Made by a program: the position numbers and the translations under genes | The notes under the pieces: model-generated | What the model was told of the DNA's origin: nothing | Seen by the model: only the letters and a program-made list of their open reading frames with translations | Database searches by the model: none | DNA from: Alphaproteobacteria bacterium | Lineage (GTDB): Bacteria > Pseudomonadota > Alphaproteobacteria > Micavibrionales > Micavibrionaceae | Reading direction: 5' to 3' | NCBI GenBank assembly: GCA_021776015.1 | Contig: JAJFGT010000213.1 | Coordinates: 1-9,675 of the forward strand | Length of the DNA: 9,675 bases | Shown here: positions 1 through 6,335 of the stretch, piece by piece | Position numbering within the stretch: the first letter of the stretch is position 1 | Layout of the letters: each line of letters starts with the position of its first letter

Positions 1-1179
1 CTTTTTAAAGGGAAAGAATCAGCTCGAAATATCTCTCATAATGATCGCCATCTCCTCTATGAGACATTGATTGACAATTCAGGGCGTTTAGATCCTGTTG
101 AAATTGACCCTTATGAAGATATTGCTCTTTTTCAGTATACAGGCGGGACCACAGGTATTCCTAAGGCCGCTCAGCTAACGCATGCAAATTTAACAGCCAA
201 TACAGATCAAGTTGCAAAATGGCTTCCTCATGCACGAGAGGGAGAAGACAAGATGCTCGGAGTCCTTCCCTTCTTTCATGTCTTTGCCATGACCATTGTC
301 ATGAATTTAAGTGTTAAAATGGGATTTGAAATCATTGCAACACCTCGCTTTGACCTTGAAGACACTCTTAAAATCATAGATACGAAAAAACCAAATCTTT
401 TCCCTGCTGTCCCTGCCATATATAGCGCTATCAACCATCATCCGAAAAGATACCAATATGATTTGACTTCACTCCGAACATGTGTTTCTGGAGGTGCGCC
501 CTTACCCGTCGAAATTAAAAAGAATTTTGAAGAAAAAACAGGGTGTATTGTTGTAGAAGGATATGGTCTCAGTGAAAGCTCTCCAGTTTTATGTGTCAAT
601 CCTATTCAAGGAGATAATCGTGCAGGTTCAATTGGACTTCCTTTGCCTCAAACACAAATAGAGCTCCGTCATCTGGAAACAGGAAAAATAGTTCCACAGG
701 GAGAACGTGGAGAACTGTGTGCCAAAGGCCCTCAAGTCATGAAAGGATACTGGAACAAACCAGATGCCAATAAAAACTGCCTAAATGATGGCTGGCTCAA
801 AACAGGCGATGTCGCCACAATGGATGAAGACGGATATTTTTATATCGTGGATCGTATCAAAGATATGATTATTACCAATGGTTATAATGTCTATCCTCGC
901 AATATTGAGGATGCCATTTATCTCCATCCCAGTGTTGAAGAATGTATTGTTGCGGGTCTCCCAGATAAAAAACGAGGAGAAATTGTTAAGGCATGGATTA
1001 AGCTTAAAGACGGACGAAATCTTCCTGTAGAAGATTTAAAAACCTTTCTCGAAGAGAAAATATCCCCCATGGAAATTCCTAAAAGATTTGAATTCAGAGA
1101 GGGACCTCTCCCTAAAACCATGATCGGAAAACTCTCCCGCAAAGATGTTCTGGCAGAAGAAAAACAAGAATCATCCTGA
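1..1179 (+). CDS. fadD: Long-chain acyl-CoA synthetase, FadD type (5' end outside window)
   Basis: AMP-forming ligase that activates long-chain fatty acids to acyl-CoA via an acyl-adenylate, feeding beta-oxidation or lipid synthesis; FadD enzymes usually sit at the inner face of the cytoplasmic membrane. The frame is open from base 1, so this is the C-terminal part: 392 residues of a family usually near 550-560. The TTG at 67 is internal, not a start. Visible motifs, numbered within the fragment: the ATP/AMP P-loop YTGGTTGIPK from residue 46, the GYGLSESSP motif, GWLKTGDVATMDEDGYFY with the ribose-binding Asp, then DRIKDMIITNGYNVYP (hinge and fatty-acyl signature region). Near the end PKTMIGKLSRK carries the catalytic lysine of the mobile C-terminal domain. 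All expected motifs are intact. It ends in TGA and is followed by a 115-base AT-rich gap without a convincing terminator. Other class I adenylating enzymes share some motifs, but the YTGGTTG-PK-A-LTH form is typical of FadD. Confidence 0.93.
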   Translation, partial: LFKGKESARNISHNDRHLLYETLIDNSGRLDPVEIDPYEDIALFQYTGGTTGIPKAAQLTHANLTANTDQVAKWLPHAREGEDKMLGVLPFFHVFAMTIVMNLSVKMGFEIIATPRFDLEDTLKIIDTKKPNLFPAVPAIYSAINHHPKRYQYDLTSLRTCVSGGAPLPVEIKKNFEEKTGCIVVEGYGLSESSPVLCVNPIQGDNRAGSIGLPLPQTQIELRHLETGKIVPQGERGELCAKGPQVMKGYWNKPDANKNCLNDGWLKTGDVATMDEDGYFYIVDRIKDMIITNGYNVYPRNIEDAIYLHPSVEECIVAGLPDKKRGEIVKAWIKLKDGRNLPVEDLKTFLEEKISPMEIPKRFEFREGPLPKTMIGKLSRKDVLAEEKQESS

Positions 1180-1243
1180 GTTTATATTTATTAAAATATT
1201 TCGATTAAAAATAATAAACAATCTTGCTTGCCAGAAACTACTT

Positions 1244-1268
1244 TTCTACCTAAGGTAATATTCTACCT
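1244..1268. repeat. Short direct repeat with embedded palindrome upstream of the lipoprotein gene
   Basis: TTCTACCT occurs twice, at 1244-1251 and 1261-1268. The first copy runs into the perfect odd palindrome TACCTAAGGTA (1247-1257). The pair lies 27-51 bases before the lipoprotein start, where a promoter or operator would be expected. A TTGCCA hexamer at 1228-1233 with TAAGGT 17 bases further on (1251-1256) is a weak promoter match overlapping the palindrome. Function is inferred only; such short repeats can arise by chance in AT-rich DNA. Confidence 0.3.
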
Positions 1269-1294
1269 ATATATCTTTTTAAGAAAGACCGCTC

Positions 1295-1711
1295 ATGAGA
1301 AAATTATTTTTATTCGCAGCACTTATTGGATTATCCGCATGTGCTAGTAACCCAGATAAGATGACAGCAAGTTATGTTTCTCCTATTACTTATCAAAATC
1401 ACAGCTGTACACAGTTATCAGCAGAGGCTCAACGTGTCCATAGACGTACATCTGACTTGTACGGAACCCTAGACAAAGAGTCATCTAATGATACAGCACA
1501 AATGGCAGTTGGACTTGTTTTATTCTGGCCAGCACTTTTCTTCCTAGAAGGAGGAGATGGACCACAAGCTGCTGAATATAAACGCCTAAAAGGTGAATAT
1601 GATGCCATTGAGCAAACTAGTATCACTAAAAATTGTGGAATAGAGTTTAAACAGGCGGCTCCTGAACCGACTACAAATAATCAAGAAGCTGAAAAGACGT
1701 TAAACGACTAA
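1295..1711 (+). CDS. Small predicted lipoprotein of unknown function
   Basis: 138-residue protein of unknown function. The N-terminus MRKLFLFAALIGLSAC is a lipoprotein signal peptide: basic n-region, hydrophobic core, and lipobox LSAC with the acylated cysteine at residue 16. The residue after Cys is Ala rather than Asp, which in proteobacteria favours Lol sorting to the outer membrane. The mature part has two further cysteines (38 and 114), possibly a disulfide. A hydrophobic stretch at about 70-84 (MAVGLVLFWPALFFL) is followed by EGGDGPQAAEYKRLKGEY. From memory this FWPALFFLEGGDG block recurs in small proteobacterial proteins of undefined role; a search would confirm that. The tail is Glu/Asn/Thr-rich. 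The start has a weak AAGAAAG ribosome site about 8 bases upstream. It lies between fadD and asnB on the same strand, but the gaps (115 and 60 bases) do not prove an operon. Confidence 0.75.
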   Translation: MRKLFLFAALIGLSACASNPDKMTASYVSPITYQNHSCTQLSAEAQRVHRRTSDLYGTLDKESSNDTAQMAVGLVLFWPALFFLEGGDGPQAAEYKRLKGEYDAIEQTSITKNCGIEFKQAAPEPTTNNQEAEKTLND

Positions 1712-1758
1712 AATATCCATAATTATTATGTCTTTCTTTGTAAGAACAATAAAAATAT

Positions 1759-1762
1759 AGGA
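1759..1762 (+). promoter_or_regulatory. Ribosome binding site deciding the asnB start
   Basis: AGGA lies nine bases before the ATG at 1772. A competing ATG at 1768 overlaps in another frame and reads Met-Tyr-Val-Trp, with no protein similarity. The 1772 start gives Met-Cys-Gly, placing the essential cysteine second, so it is the right one. Confidence 0.6.
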
Positions 1763-1771
1763 ACATAATGT

Positions 1772-3696
1772 ATGTGTGGTGTGACAGGACTCTTTTCAAT
1801 AGGGGCAGCCCATAAAATTGATCTCAAAATCCGTCAAATGAGTGATACGCTCTCGCATCGAGGTCCCGATGGAGACGGATTTTGGAGTGATACAAGCAAA
1901 GGTGTGGCCCTCGGTCATAACCGTCTTGCAATCCTTGATCTGTCAGAGGCTGGAAAACAGCCCATGCACTCCCCTTCTGGGCGATATATAATGAGTTATA
2001 ATGGTGAAATTTATAACACTCTTGAAATAAGACGAGATTTAGAAACCAAAGCCTGTAAATTTCGTGGGCATTCAGATACAGAAGTTCTTCTCTGTGCTTT
2101 TGAAGTCTATGGGATCAAAGAGACCCTTTCAAAAATCACTGGGATGTTTGCGATCATTTTATGGGATCAGCAGACACAGACTGTCACTCTTATCCGAGAT
2201 TTTTTAGGAAAAAAACCACTTTATATAGGATGGGCTGGCACAGATCTTTTAGTCTCATCCGAACTCAAAGCTTTCCAAACACACCCAGATTTCAAATCTG
2301 ATGTTAATCCAGATCATTTGGCTCTTTATTTCCAATATGCCTGTGTTCCTGCTCCTTATTCTATTTATAAAGATGTTTGGAAAATTCAGTCGGGATCTCT
2401 TATGACGCTCGATTTAAAAACACTCAAACCACATACAAATATTCTTCCATTTATGGAGACATATTGGGATGCGACCGAGATTATTAGGGAACGCTCCGAA
2501 CAACGGAGAACTCATACCCTTGATGATTCCTCAACCATTAAAGAATTTGAGACGCTCCTCTCTCAATGTGTCTCCGAACGAATGGTTTCAGATGTTCCTT
2601 TGGGAGCTTTCTTATCGGGAGGGATTGATTCCAGCGCTATGGTTGCTCTCATGCAAAAACAAAGCGCCTCTCCCATCAAAACATTTTCTATTGGCTTTGA
2701 CGTTAAAGAATTTAATGAAGCTGAATTTGCAAAAGATATTGCTCTTCATCTAGGCACGGAGCATCATGAGCTTTATTTATCCTCCCAAGATGCCCTCAAC
2801 GTCATTCCATCTCTTCCTCATATATATGACGAACCTTTTGCCGATATTTCACAGATTCCCACATATCTTGTCTCTAAATTTGCACAAGAACATGTAACAG
2901 TTGCCCTAAGCGGGGATGGAGGGGATGAAATGCTTGGTGGATATAGGCGACATTTTATGATTCCTCCCATATGGAAGAAAATTCAATATTGCCCCTATCC
3001 CCTTCGTAAAACATTTTCACAGATCATCGAACGATTTGGCAGTGAGCGCTGGAGCCGAATCGGAGCGGGACGGCACCCTCACTTAGCCGATAGCATGGAA
3101 AAATTTTCTGGGCTTTTGCGCCAAAAAAATAATGATGATGTTTATGATTATCTTCTTGGGCTTTGGGAAAATCCTTATCACATTGTCCCAGGGGCCAAAC
3201 AGATTCCTCTTCCCTTTAAAGACAAACATTTAGAAGGGCTTAGCTTTTCTGAAGAAATGATGATGAGAGATTCTCTATTTTATCTACCCAATGATATTTT
3301 ACAAAAAGTGGATCGTGCCAGTATGGCTGTCTCTCTTGAAGCCAGAGCACCCTTATTGGATCGTCGAATCTATGAGTATGTTTGGACACTACAGAACATT
3401 TTAAGATCAGAGATGGAAAAGGAAAATGGCTCCTGAGAGAAGTTTTAGCAAATCATGTTCCACGTAATCTTTTTGAACGCCCTAAACGAGGATTTTCTCC
3501 CCCTCTAGGACCATGGCTCAAGGGAGAGTTAAGGGAATGGGCAGAGCACCATCTTACAGAATCAAACTTAGAGCAGGCAGGGCTTAATGTTGAAATAATA
3601 CGAAACACATGGGCAGAACATCTCGCAGGACACCGCAACCACTCTGTTCGCCTTTGGTCAGTCCTTATGTATCAAGCATGGAGAGAAAAATATTAA
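1772..3696 (+). pseudogene. asnB: Glutamine-hydrolysing asparagine synthetase, frame broken near 3400
   Basis: Two-domain cytoplasmic amidotransferase: an N-terminal Ntn glutaminase makes ammonia, and the C-terminal domain adenylates and amidates aspartate with ATP. Motifs are Cys2 (nucleophile once Met is removed), Arg51, NGEIYN at 77-82, SDTEV with Asp102, the PP-loop SGGIDS at 282-287, SGDGGDE at 380-386, and DRASMAVSLEARAPLLD before the break. The frame of 1772 ends at TGA 3434-3436 (554 residues). From about 3403 the -1 frame continues the family sequence exactly (KIRDGKGKWLLREV, then ERPKRGFSPP) to TAA at 3694-3696. Joined, it makes about 641 residues, the usual size of the longer, exopolysaccharide-cluster type of asparagine synthetase; the PAPYSIY motif also fits that type. 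One missing T in the TTTT run at 3399-3402 would explain it. The downstream part has no other lesion, so a recent mutation or a sequencing error is likely. If real, the protein loses about 97 conserved C-terminal residues and is probably inactive. Confidence 0.85.
3397..3405 (+). other. Frameshift site in asnB
   Basis: In the first frame the codons here read AAC ATT TTA AGA (Asn-Ile-Leu-Arg). Adding one T to the four-T run gives AAC ATT TTT AAG ATC (Asn-Ile-Phe-Lys-Ile) and restores the family sequence leading to RDG-KGKWLLR. The site C ATT TTA is not a canonical X-XXY-YYZ slippery heptamer, and four Ts is short for polymerase slippage. Confidence 0.75.
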
Positions 3697-3720
3697 AGGA
3701 CAAAAAGTTAATCCCTTAAT
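3686..3720 (-). terminator. Possible weak intrinsic terminator of the TerB-like gene
   Basis: Read on the minus strand, ATTAAGGG (3720-3713) can pair with CCTTTAAT (3699-3692). This forms an eight-pair stem including one G-U wobble, with a 13-base loop that contains the TAA stop of the TerB-like gene. The transcript then runs A-UUUUU-CUC (3691-3683). The U-run and position fit a rho-independent terminator, but the stem is AU-rich and the loop long. On the plus strand there is an A-C mismatch and no U-run, so it would not serve asnB. Confidence 0.35.
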
Positions 3721-4226
3721 AGATCAATACCCATCTTTAATAAAAACTCATCAAGCCACTGCATCCAAGGGATAAAATGCTCACCCTTCATAGGTCGATG
3801 ATTATTGATTGTAATATCATGAATTTGTAGATCAGCTTGAACGGCATCATGAGCTTCTTTACGAATAGCTTCCATATCCAAACCATCAACAACTGTAATA
3901 TGTAATTTTTTGAGGAGATCATCTTCAGAGGGAGATAGATTTCCATCTTTATACGCCATCAAACGAGCAAAATAGACAACTTGAGATCTATATTTTGGAT
4001 CGTTGATATGTGCCAGCAAAAGACTGATGTCTTGCTCTGTATCAAGATCACTTTCTAATGTAGCGCGTTGTTCCTCCGTTAAAGGAATACGATTCATCAG
4101 GGCAGCCATATACGCACGTTCCTCATCACACACGATGCCATCTGCATGAGCAACTGCGATAAGGCAACGTAACATGTAGAATTTGCTTGTACTTACATGA
4201 TCTTCAATAAAATTTGGCTGTGACAT
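3708..4226 (-). CDS. Stand-alone TerB-like (tellurite-resistance B fold) protein
   Basis: 172-residue, wholly helical-looking, soluble protein without signal peptide or membrane segment. It shows two repeats of the acidic TerB/DjlA-type pattern: AVAHADGIVCDEER at residues 24-37 (Asp29, Glu35, Glu36) and LMAYKDGNLSPSEDDLL at 89-105 (Asp94, Glu101). In TerB these acidic positions bind divalent metal. The C-terminal third (about 120-172, ending near WMQWLDEFLLKMGIDLL) matches nothing I recognise. Despite the family name, a role in tellurite resistance is not implied: no terA, terC, terD or terZ genes are nearby, and single TerB-domain proteins are common in alphaproteobacteria with unknown jobs. 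The start is well supported by an AGAAGGAA site eight bases upstream. It converges on asnB with 11 bases between stop codons. The 83-base gap upstream has a promoter candidate, so it is probably its own transcription unit. Confidence 0.75.
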   Translation of the reverse strand: MSQPNFIEDHVSTSKFYMLRCLIAVAHADGIVCDEERAYMAALMNRIPLTEEQRATLESDLDTEQDISLLLAHINDPKYRSQVVYFARLMAYKDGNLSPSEDDLLKKLHITVVDGLDMEAIRKEAHDAVQADLQIHDITINNHRPMKGEHFIPWMQWLDEFLLKMGIDLLRD

Positions 4227-4234
4227 ATATGAAT

Positions 4235-4242
4235 TTCCTTCT
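4235..4242 (-). promoter_or_regulatory. Strong ribosome binding site of the TerB-like gene
   Basis: On the minus strand AGAAGGAA sits eight bases before the ATG at 4226. It is one of the best Shine-Dalgarno matches in the window and fixes the start. Confidence 0.7.
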
Positions 4243-4261
4243 TAGATTGTTTCTGCCTGTA

Positions 4262-4290
4262 AAGATATCAAACCTACAAAATAACAGCAA
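4262..4290 (-). promoter_or_regulatory. Candidate promoter of the TerB-like gene
   Basis: On the minus strand TTGCTG (4290-4285) and TATCTT (4267-4262) are 17 bases apart. They match three of six and four of six bases of the sigma-70 -35 and -10 consensus. A start near 4255 would leave a leader of about 30 bases containing the ribosome site. The match is modest, and read-through from yggS is an alternative. Confidence 0.3.
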
Positions 4291-4303
4291 ATTGTTTATC
4301 GAC

Positions 4304-4319
4304 TACAGATCAATCTGTA
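4304..4319. repeat. Perfect 7-bp inverted repeat across the yggS stop codon
   Basis: TACAGAT (4304-4310), CA, ATCTGTA (4313-4319). The arms are exact complements and the TGA stop (complement of 4310-4312) lies in the centre. As RNA it could form a six-pair stem with a four-base loop, but no U-run follows on the minus strand, so it is not a standard terminator. It could be an RNA 3'-end stabiliser, a protein site or chance. Confidence 0.4.
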
Positions 4320-4987
4320 CGTTCTCCAAATAGAGCTGTTCCAATACGAATGTGTGTCGCCTTTAAAGGAATGGCTTTCTCAAAATCATGACTCATTCCC
4401 ATACTTAAATATTCTAATGCGTACTCATCTGCCAATTTTTTAAGAAATGCAAAATGGAGTCCGCTCGGCTCATTGTGAGGTGGAATGCACATTAGACCTT
4501 TAATATCTAATCCAGACTCTTCTGTATATTGAAGAAGGGAAGAAAGCTCTGAAGGAACAACTCCTGATTTTTGTTCCTCTTCTCCGGTATTCACCTGAAT
4601 AAAACAAAGAGGAGTCTTTTTCTGCTTTTTCATTTCTTTAAGGACAGCATCGACAAGAGTTGGACGATCAATCGTTTCTATACAATCAAAAAGAGCGACA
4701 GCTTCTTTGACTTTATTCGTTTGAAGCGATCCAATAAGATGTAATTTGACATCTGGATAACGGTCTTTCAACCCACTATCAACCCACATTTTTTGAGCAT
4801 TTTGTACAATATTTTCTCCAAAAGTACGGTGCCCGTACTCTAACGCCTCAATAATACGCTCAATAGGTTGTTTTTTGCTTACAGCGACAATTTCAATATG
4901 ATCAGGATCTTCATTCCATTTGCGACATGTACGTCTTACCTTTGAATCAATCTCTTTAAAATTATTTTGAATATTCGTTTCCATCAT
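4310..4987 (-). CDS. yggS: PLP homeostasis protein, YggS/PROSC (PLPBP) family
   Basis: Single-domain, alanine-racemase-like TIM-barrel protein that binds pyridoxal 5'-phosphate without known catalysis. It buffers the PLP supply and affects amino-acid and keto-acid balance in the cytoplasm. At 225 residues it has the family length. The PLP-binding lysine is Lys38 in VAVSKKQP. Further signatures are FGENIVQNA, HLIGSLQTNK, VNTGEEEQKSGV, GLMCIPP, LSMGMSHDFEKAI and the phosphate-binding HIRIGTALFGER near the end. Two Met codons are adjacent (4987 and 4984). The first forms an ATGA overlap with the rsmD stop, so translation is probably coupled to rsmD. This makes yggS the third gene of an rluB-rsmD-yggS unit. 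In many bacteria yggS neighbours cell-division or proC genes instead, so the link to rRNA modification genes here is probably positional. Confidence 0.93.
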   Translation of the reverse strand: MMETNIQNNFKEIDSKVRRTCRKWNEDPDHIEIVAVSKKQPIERIIEALEYGHRTFGENIVQNAQKMWVDSGLKDRYPDVKLHLIGSLQTNKVKEAVALFDCIETIDRPTLVDAVLKEMKKQKKTPLCFIQVNTGEEEQKSGVVPSELSSLLQYTEESGLDIKGLMCIPPHNEPSGLHFAFLKKLADEYALEYLSMGMSHDFEKAIPLKATHIRIGTALFGERTD

Positions 4988-5547
4988 TTTACGATTTCCA
5001 TTCTCTTTTGAGCAATTATAATCCTTGTGTCCTTATAGATTTTTTCTTGTAGAATCAAAAACTCTGGAGGAAGTTGGTCAATATTTTTTTCACTTTCTAA
5101 TATGTAGACGGCGGTATCCTCTGCCCAGTTTCCTTCTTCTATAGAACATATGGCTTTTGTAATAAGACCTTGATGATAAGGGGGATCAAGAAAAATAAGA
5201 TTAGCTTTTTGAGAAGCATCTGTCCTTTTCTTAAGTTGAGTTGTGTCAGCACATAAAATCTGACAGTTATCTTGTACGTTTAATTTTTCTACATTTTGTG
5301 TACATGTTTTTATAGAGTTTCGATCTTTATCAAAAAAAATACAAAAACGAGCATTCCGTGAAAGCGCTTCTAATCCAAGAGCACCTGTTCCACAGAAACC
5401 ATCAAGAACAGTGGCTCCTTGTACAAGATTCCGGGATTCAAGCATATTAAAGACAGCTTGCCGTACCTTATCAGAAGTTGGTCTTATATCATCACTCGTA
5501 GGCGTACAAAGTAATCTTCCGCGATATTTCCCACCACAAATTCTCAT
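4984..5547 (-). CDS. rsmD: 16S rRNA (guanine966-N2)-methyltransferase RsmD
   Basis: SAM-dependent methyltransferase that makes m2G966 in 16S rRNA, in the 30S P-site region. The start chosen is the ATG at 5547: it gives the family's invariant beginning MRI-GG-YRGR, is preceded by GAGG at a good distance, and lies 13 bases after the rluB stop. An upstream in-frame ATG at 5577 would add ten unlikely residues and overlap rluB. With this start the protein has 187 residues, normal for RsmD. RPTSDKVRQAVFN is at 22-34, the SAM-binding VLDGFCGTGALGLEAL at 47-62 and the catalytic DPPY at 121-124 (FLDPPY). Its TGA stop overlaps the yggS ATG by four bases. The order rluB then rsmD is widespread in alphaproteobacteria, so the two are almost surely co-transcribed. 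Confidence 0.93.
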   Translation of the reverse strand: MRICGGKYRGRLLCTPTSDDIRPTSDKVRQAVFNMLESRNLVQGATVLDGFCGTGALGLEALSRNARFCIFFDKDRNSIKTCTQNVEKLNVQDNCQILCADTTQLKKRTDASQKANLIFLDPPYHQGLITKAICSIEEGNWAEDTAVYILESEKNIDQLPPEFLILQEKIYKDTRIIIAQKRMEIVK

Positions 5548-5560
5548 ATAATCTGCCTCA

Positions 5561-6328
5561 TCATTTAAAGAATTCACTTATCTCAGTACGTAGCTGTTCT
5601 TCAGAACACTCAACAGTATCACTCACCTTTAATCCTTCAAGCTGAAACCCTCCATAAGAAGTACGAATTAATCTATTAACTTGTAATCCTAATGCACGCA
5701 TTACATTTCGAATTTCACGATTTTTTCCTTCAGTCAAAGTCATATTTATCCAAGTATTGCGTCCTGAGTGTCCTCTCTCTGTCCCTTTTTCAATAAATGC
5801 ATCAATCGAACCATACTGTACGCCTTCAAAGATAATTCCATCTTTTAGCTTTTTTAAGGAAGAGTTTTCTACATCTCCATAGACACGCACACGGTACGTT
5901 CGTTTCCATCCTGTTGCAGGGAGTTCTAAATAGCGAGAGAGTTCTCCATCATTTGTAAGAAGAAGAAGTCCCTCTGTGTTTAAATCCAGACGTCCAACAC
6001 TTATCAGACGAGGTAATCCTTCTGGTAAATCATCAAAAATAGTCTTCCGTCCCCTGTCATCTCGATTGGTTGTCAGAAGTCCTACAGGCTTATGATATAA
6101 AAAAAGACGAGGCTGTTGCTTTTTTTGAAGAATTTTCCCATCAATTTCTATTTGGTCATTCACACTCACTTTACAAGCAGGGGTTTCTAATGTTTTCCCG
6201 TTTAGAACGACTCGCCCCTCTAAAATAAGTTTTTCAGCGTCTCTACGCGAACAAATTCCAGCGCGTGCAATAGTTTTTGCAATACGTTCATACTCTTCAC
6301 CAAAGTTATTCTTTTCATCTTTATTCAT
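5561..6328 (-). CDS. rluB: 23S rRNA pseudouridine synthase, RluB/RsuA family
   Basis: Pseudouridine synthase of the RsuA/RluB/E/F group, probably forming pseudouridine in helix 80-93 of 23S rRNA (RluB acts at 2605 in E. coli); RluE or RluF specificity cannot be excluded from sequence alone. An N-terminal S4 RNA-binding domain (IARAGICSRRDAEKLILEGRV, about residues 20-62) precedes the catalytic domain, which has HKPVGLLTT near 78-86, the catalytic Asp114 in GRLDLNTEGLLLLTNDGEL, and a C-terminal NREIRNVMRALG motif. Its 255 residues fit the short RluB form without the long charged tail. The ATG at 6328 is only seven bases from the divergent tadA ATG and has only a weak AGG ribosome site ten bases upstream. 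That site and any promoter therefore lie inside tadA coding sequence. It is the first gene of the rluB-rsmD-yggS group. Confidence 0.9.
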   Translation of the reverse strand: MNKDEKNNFGEEYERIAKTIARAGICSRRDAEKLILEGRVVLNGKTLETPACKVSVNDQIEIDGKILQKKQQPRLFLYHKPVGLLTTNRDDRGRKTIFDDLPEGLPRLISVGRLDLNTEGLLLLTNDGELSRYLELPATGWKRTYRVRVYGDVENSSLKKLKDGIIFEGVQYGSIDAFIEKGTERGHSGRNTWINMTLTEGKNREIRNVMRALGLQVNRLIRTSYGGFQLEGLKVSDTVECSEEQLRTEISEFFK

Positions 6329-6335
6329 ATACGGT

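Noticed and set aside
1180..1219. GTTTAT (1180-1185) and ATAAAC (1214-1219) as a possible fadD terminator hairpin
   Set aside because: The stem is six AT-rich pairs with a 28-base loop and there is no U-run after it; it would be very unstable.
3397..3405. Programmed -1 ribosomal frameshifting in asnB
   Set aside because: The site C ATT TTA is not a standard slippery heptamer, no upstream Shine-Dalgarno stimulator or clear downstream structure was seen, and AsnB proteins are not known to need frameshifting. A mutation or sequencing error is simpler.
3708..4226. Tellurite-resistance island
   Set aside because: Only one TerB-like domain is present, with no terA, terC, terD, terE or terZ relatives in the window; a single TerB domain does not imply tellurite resistance.
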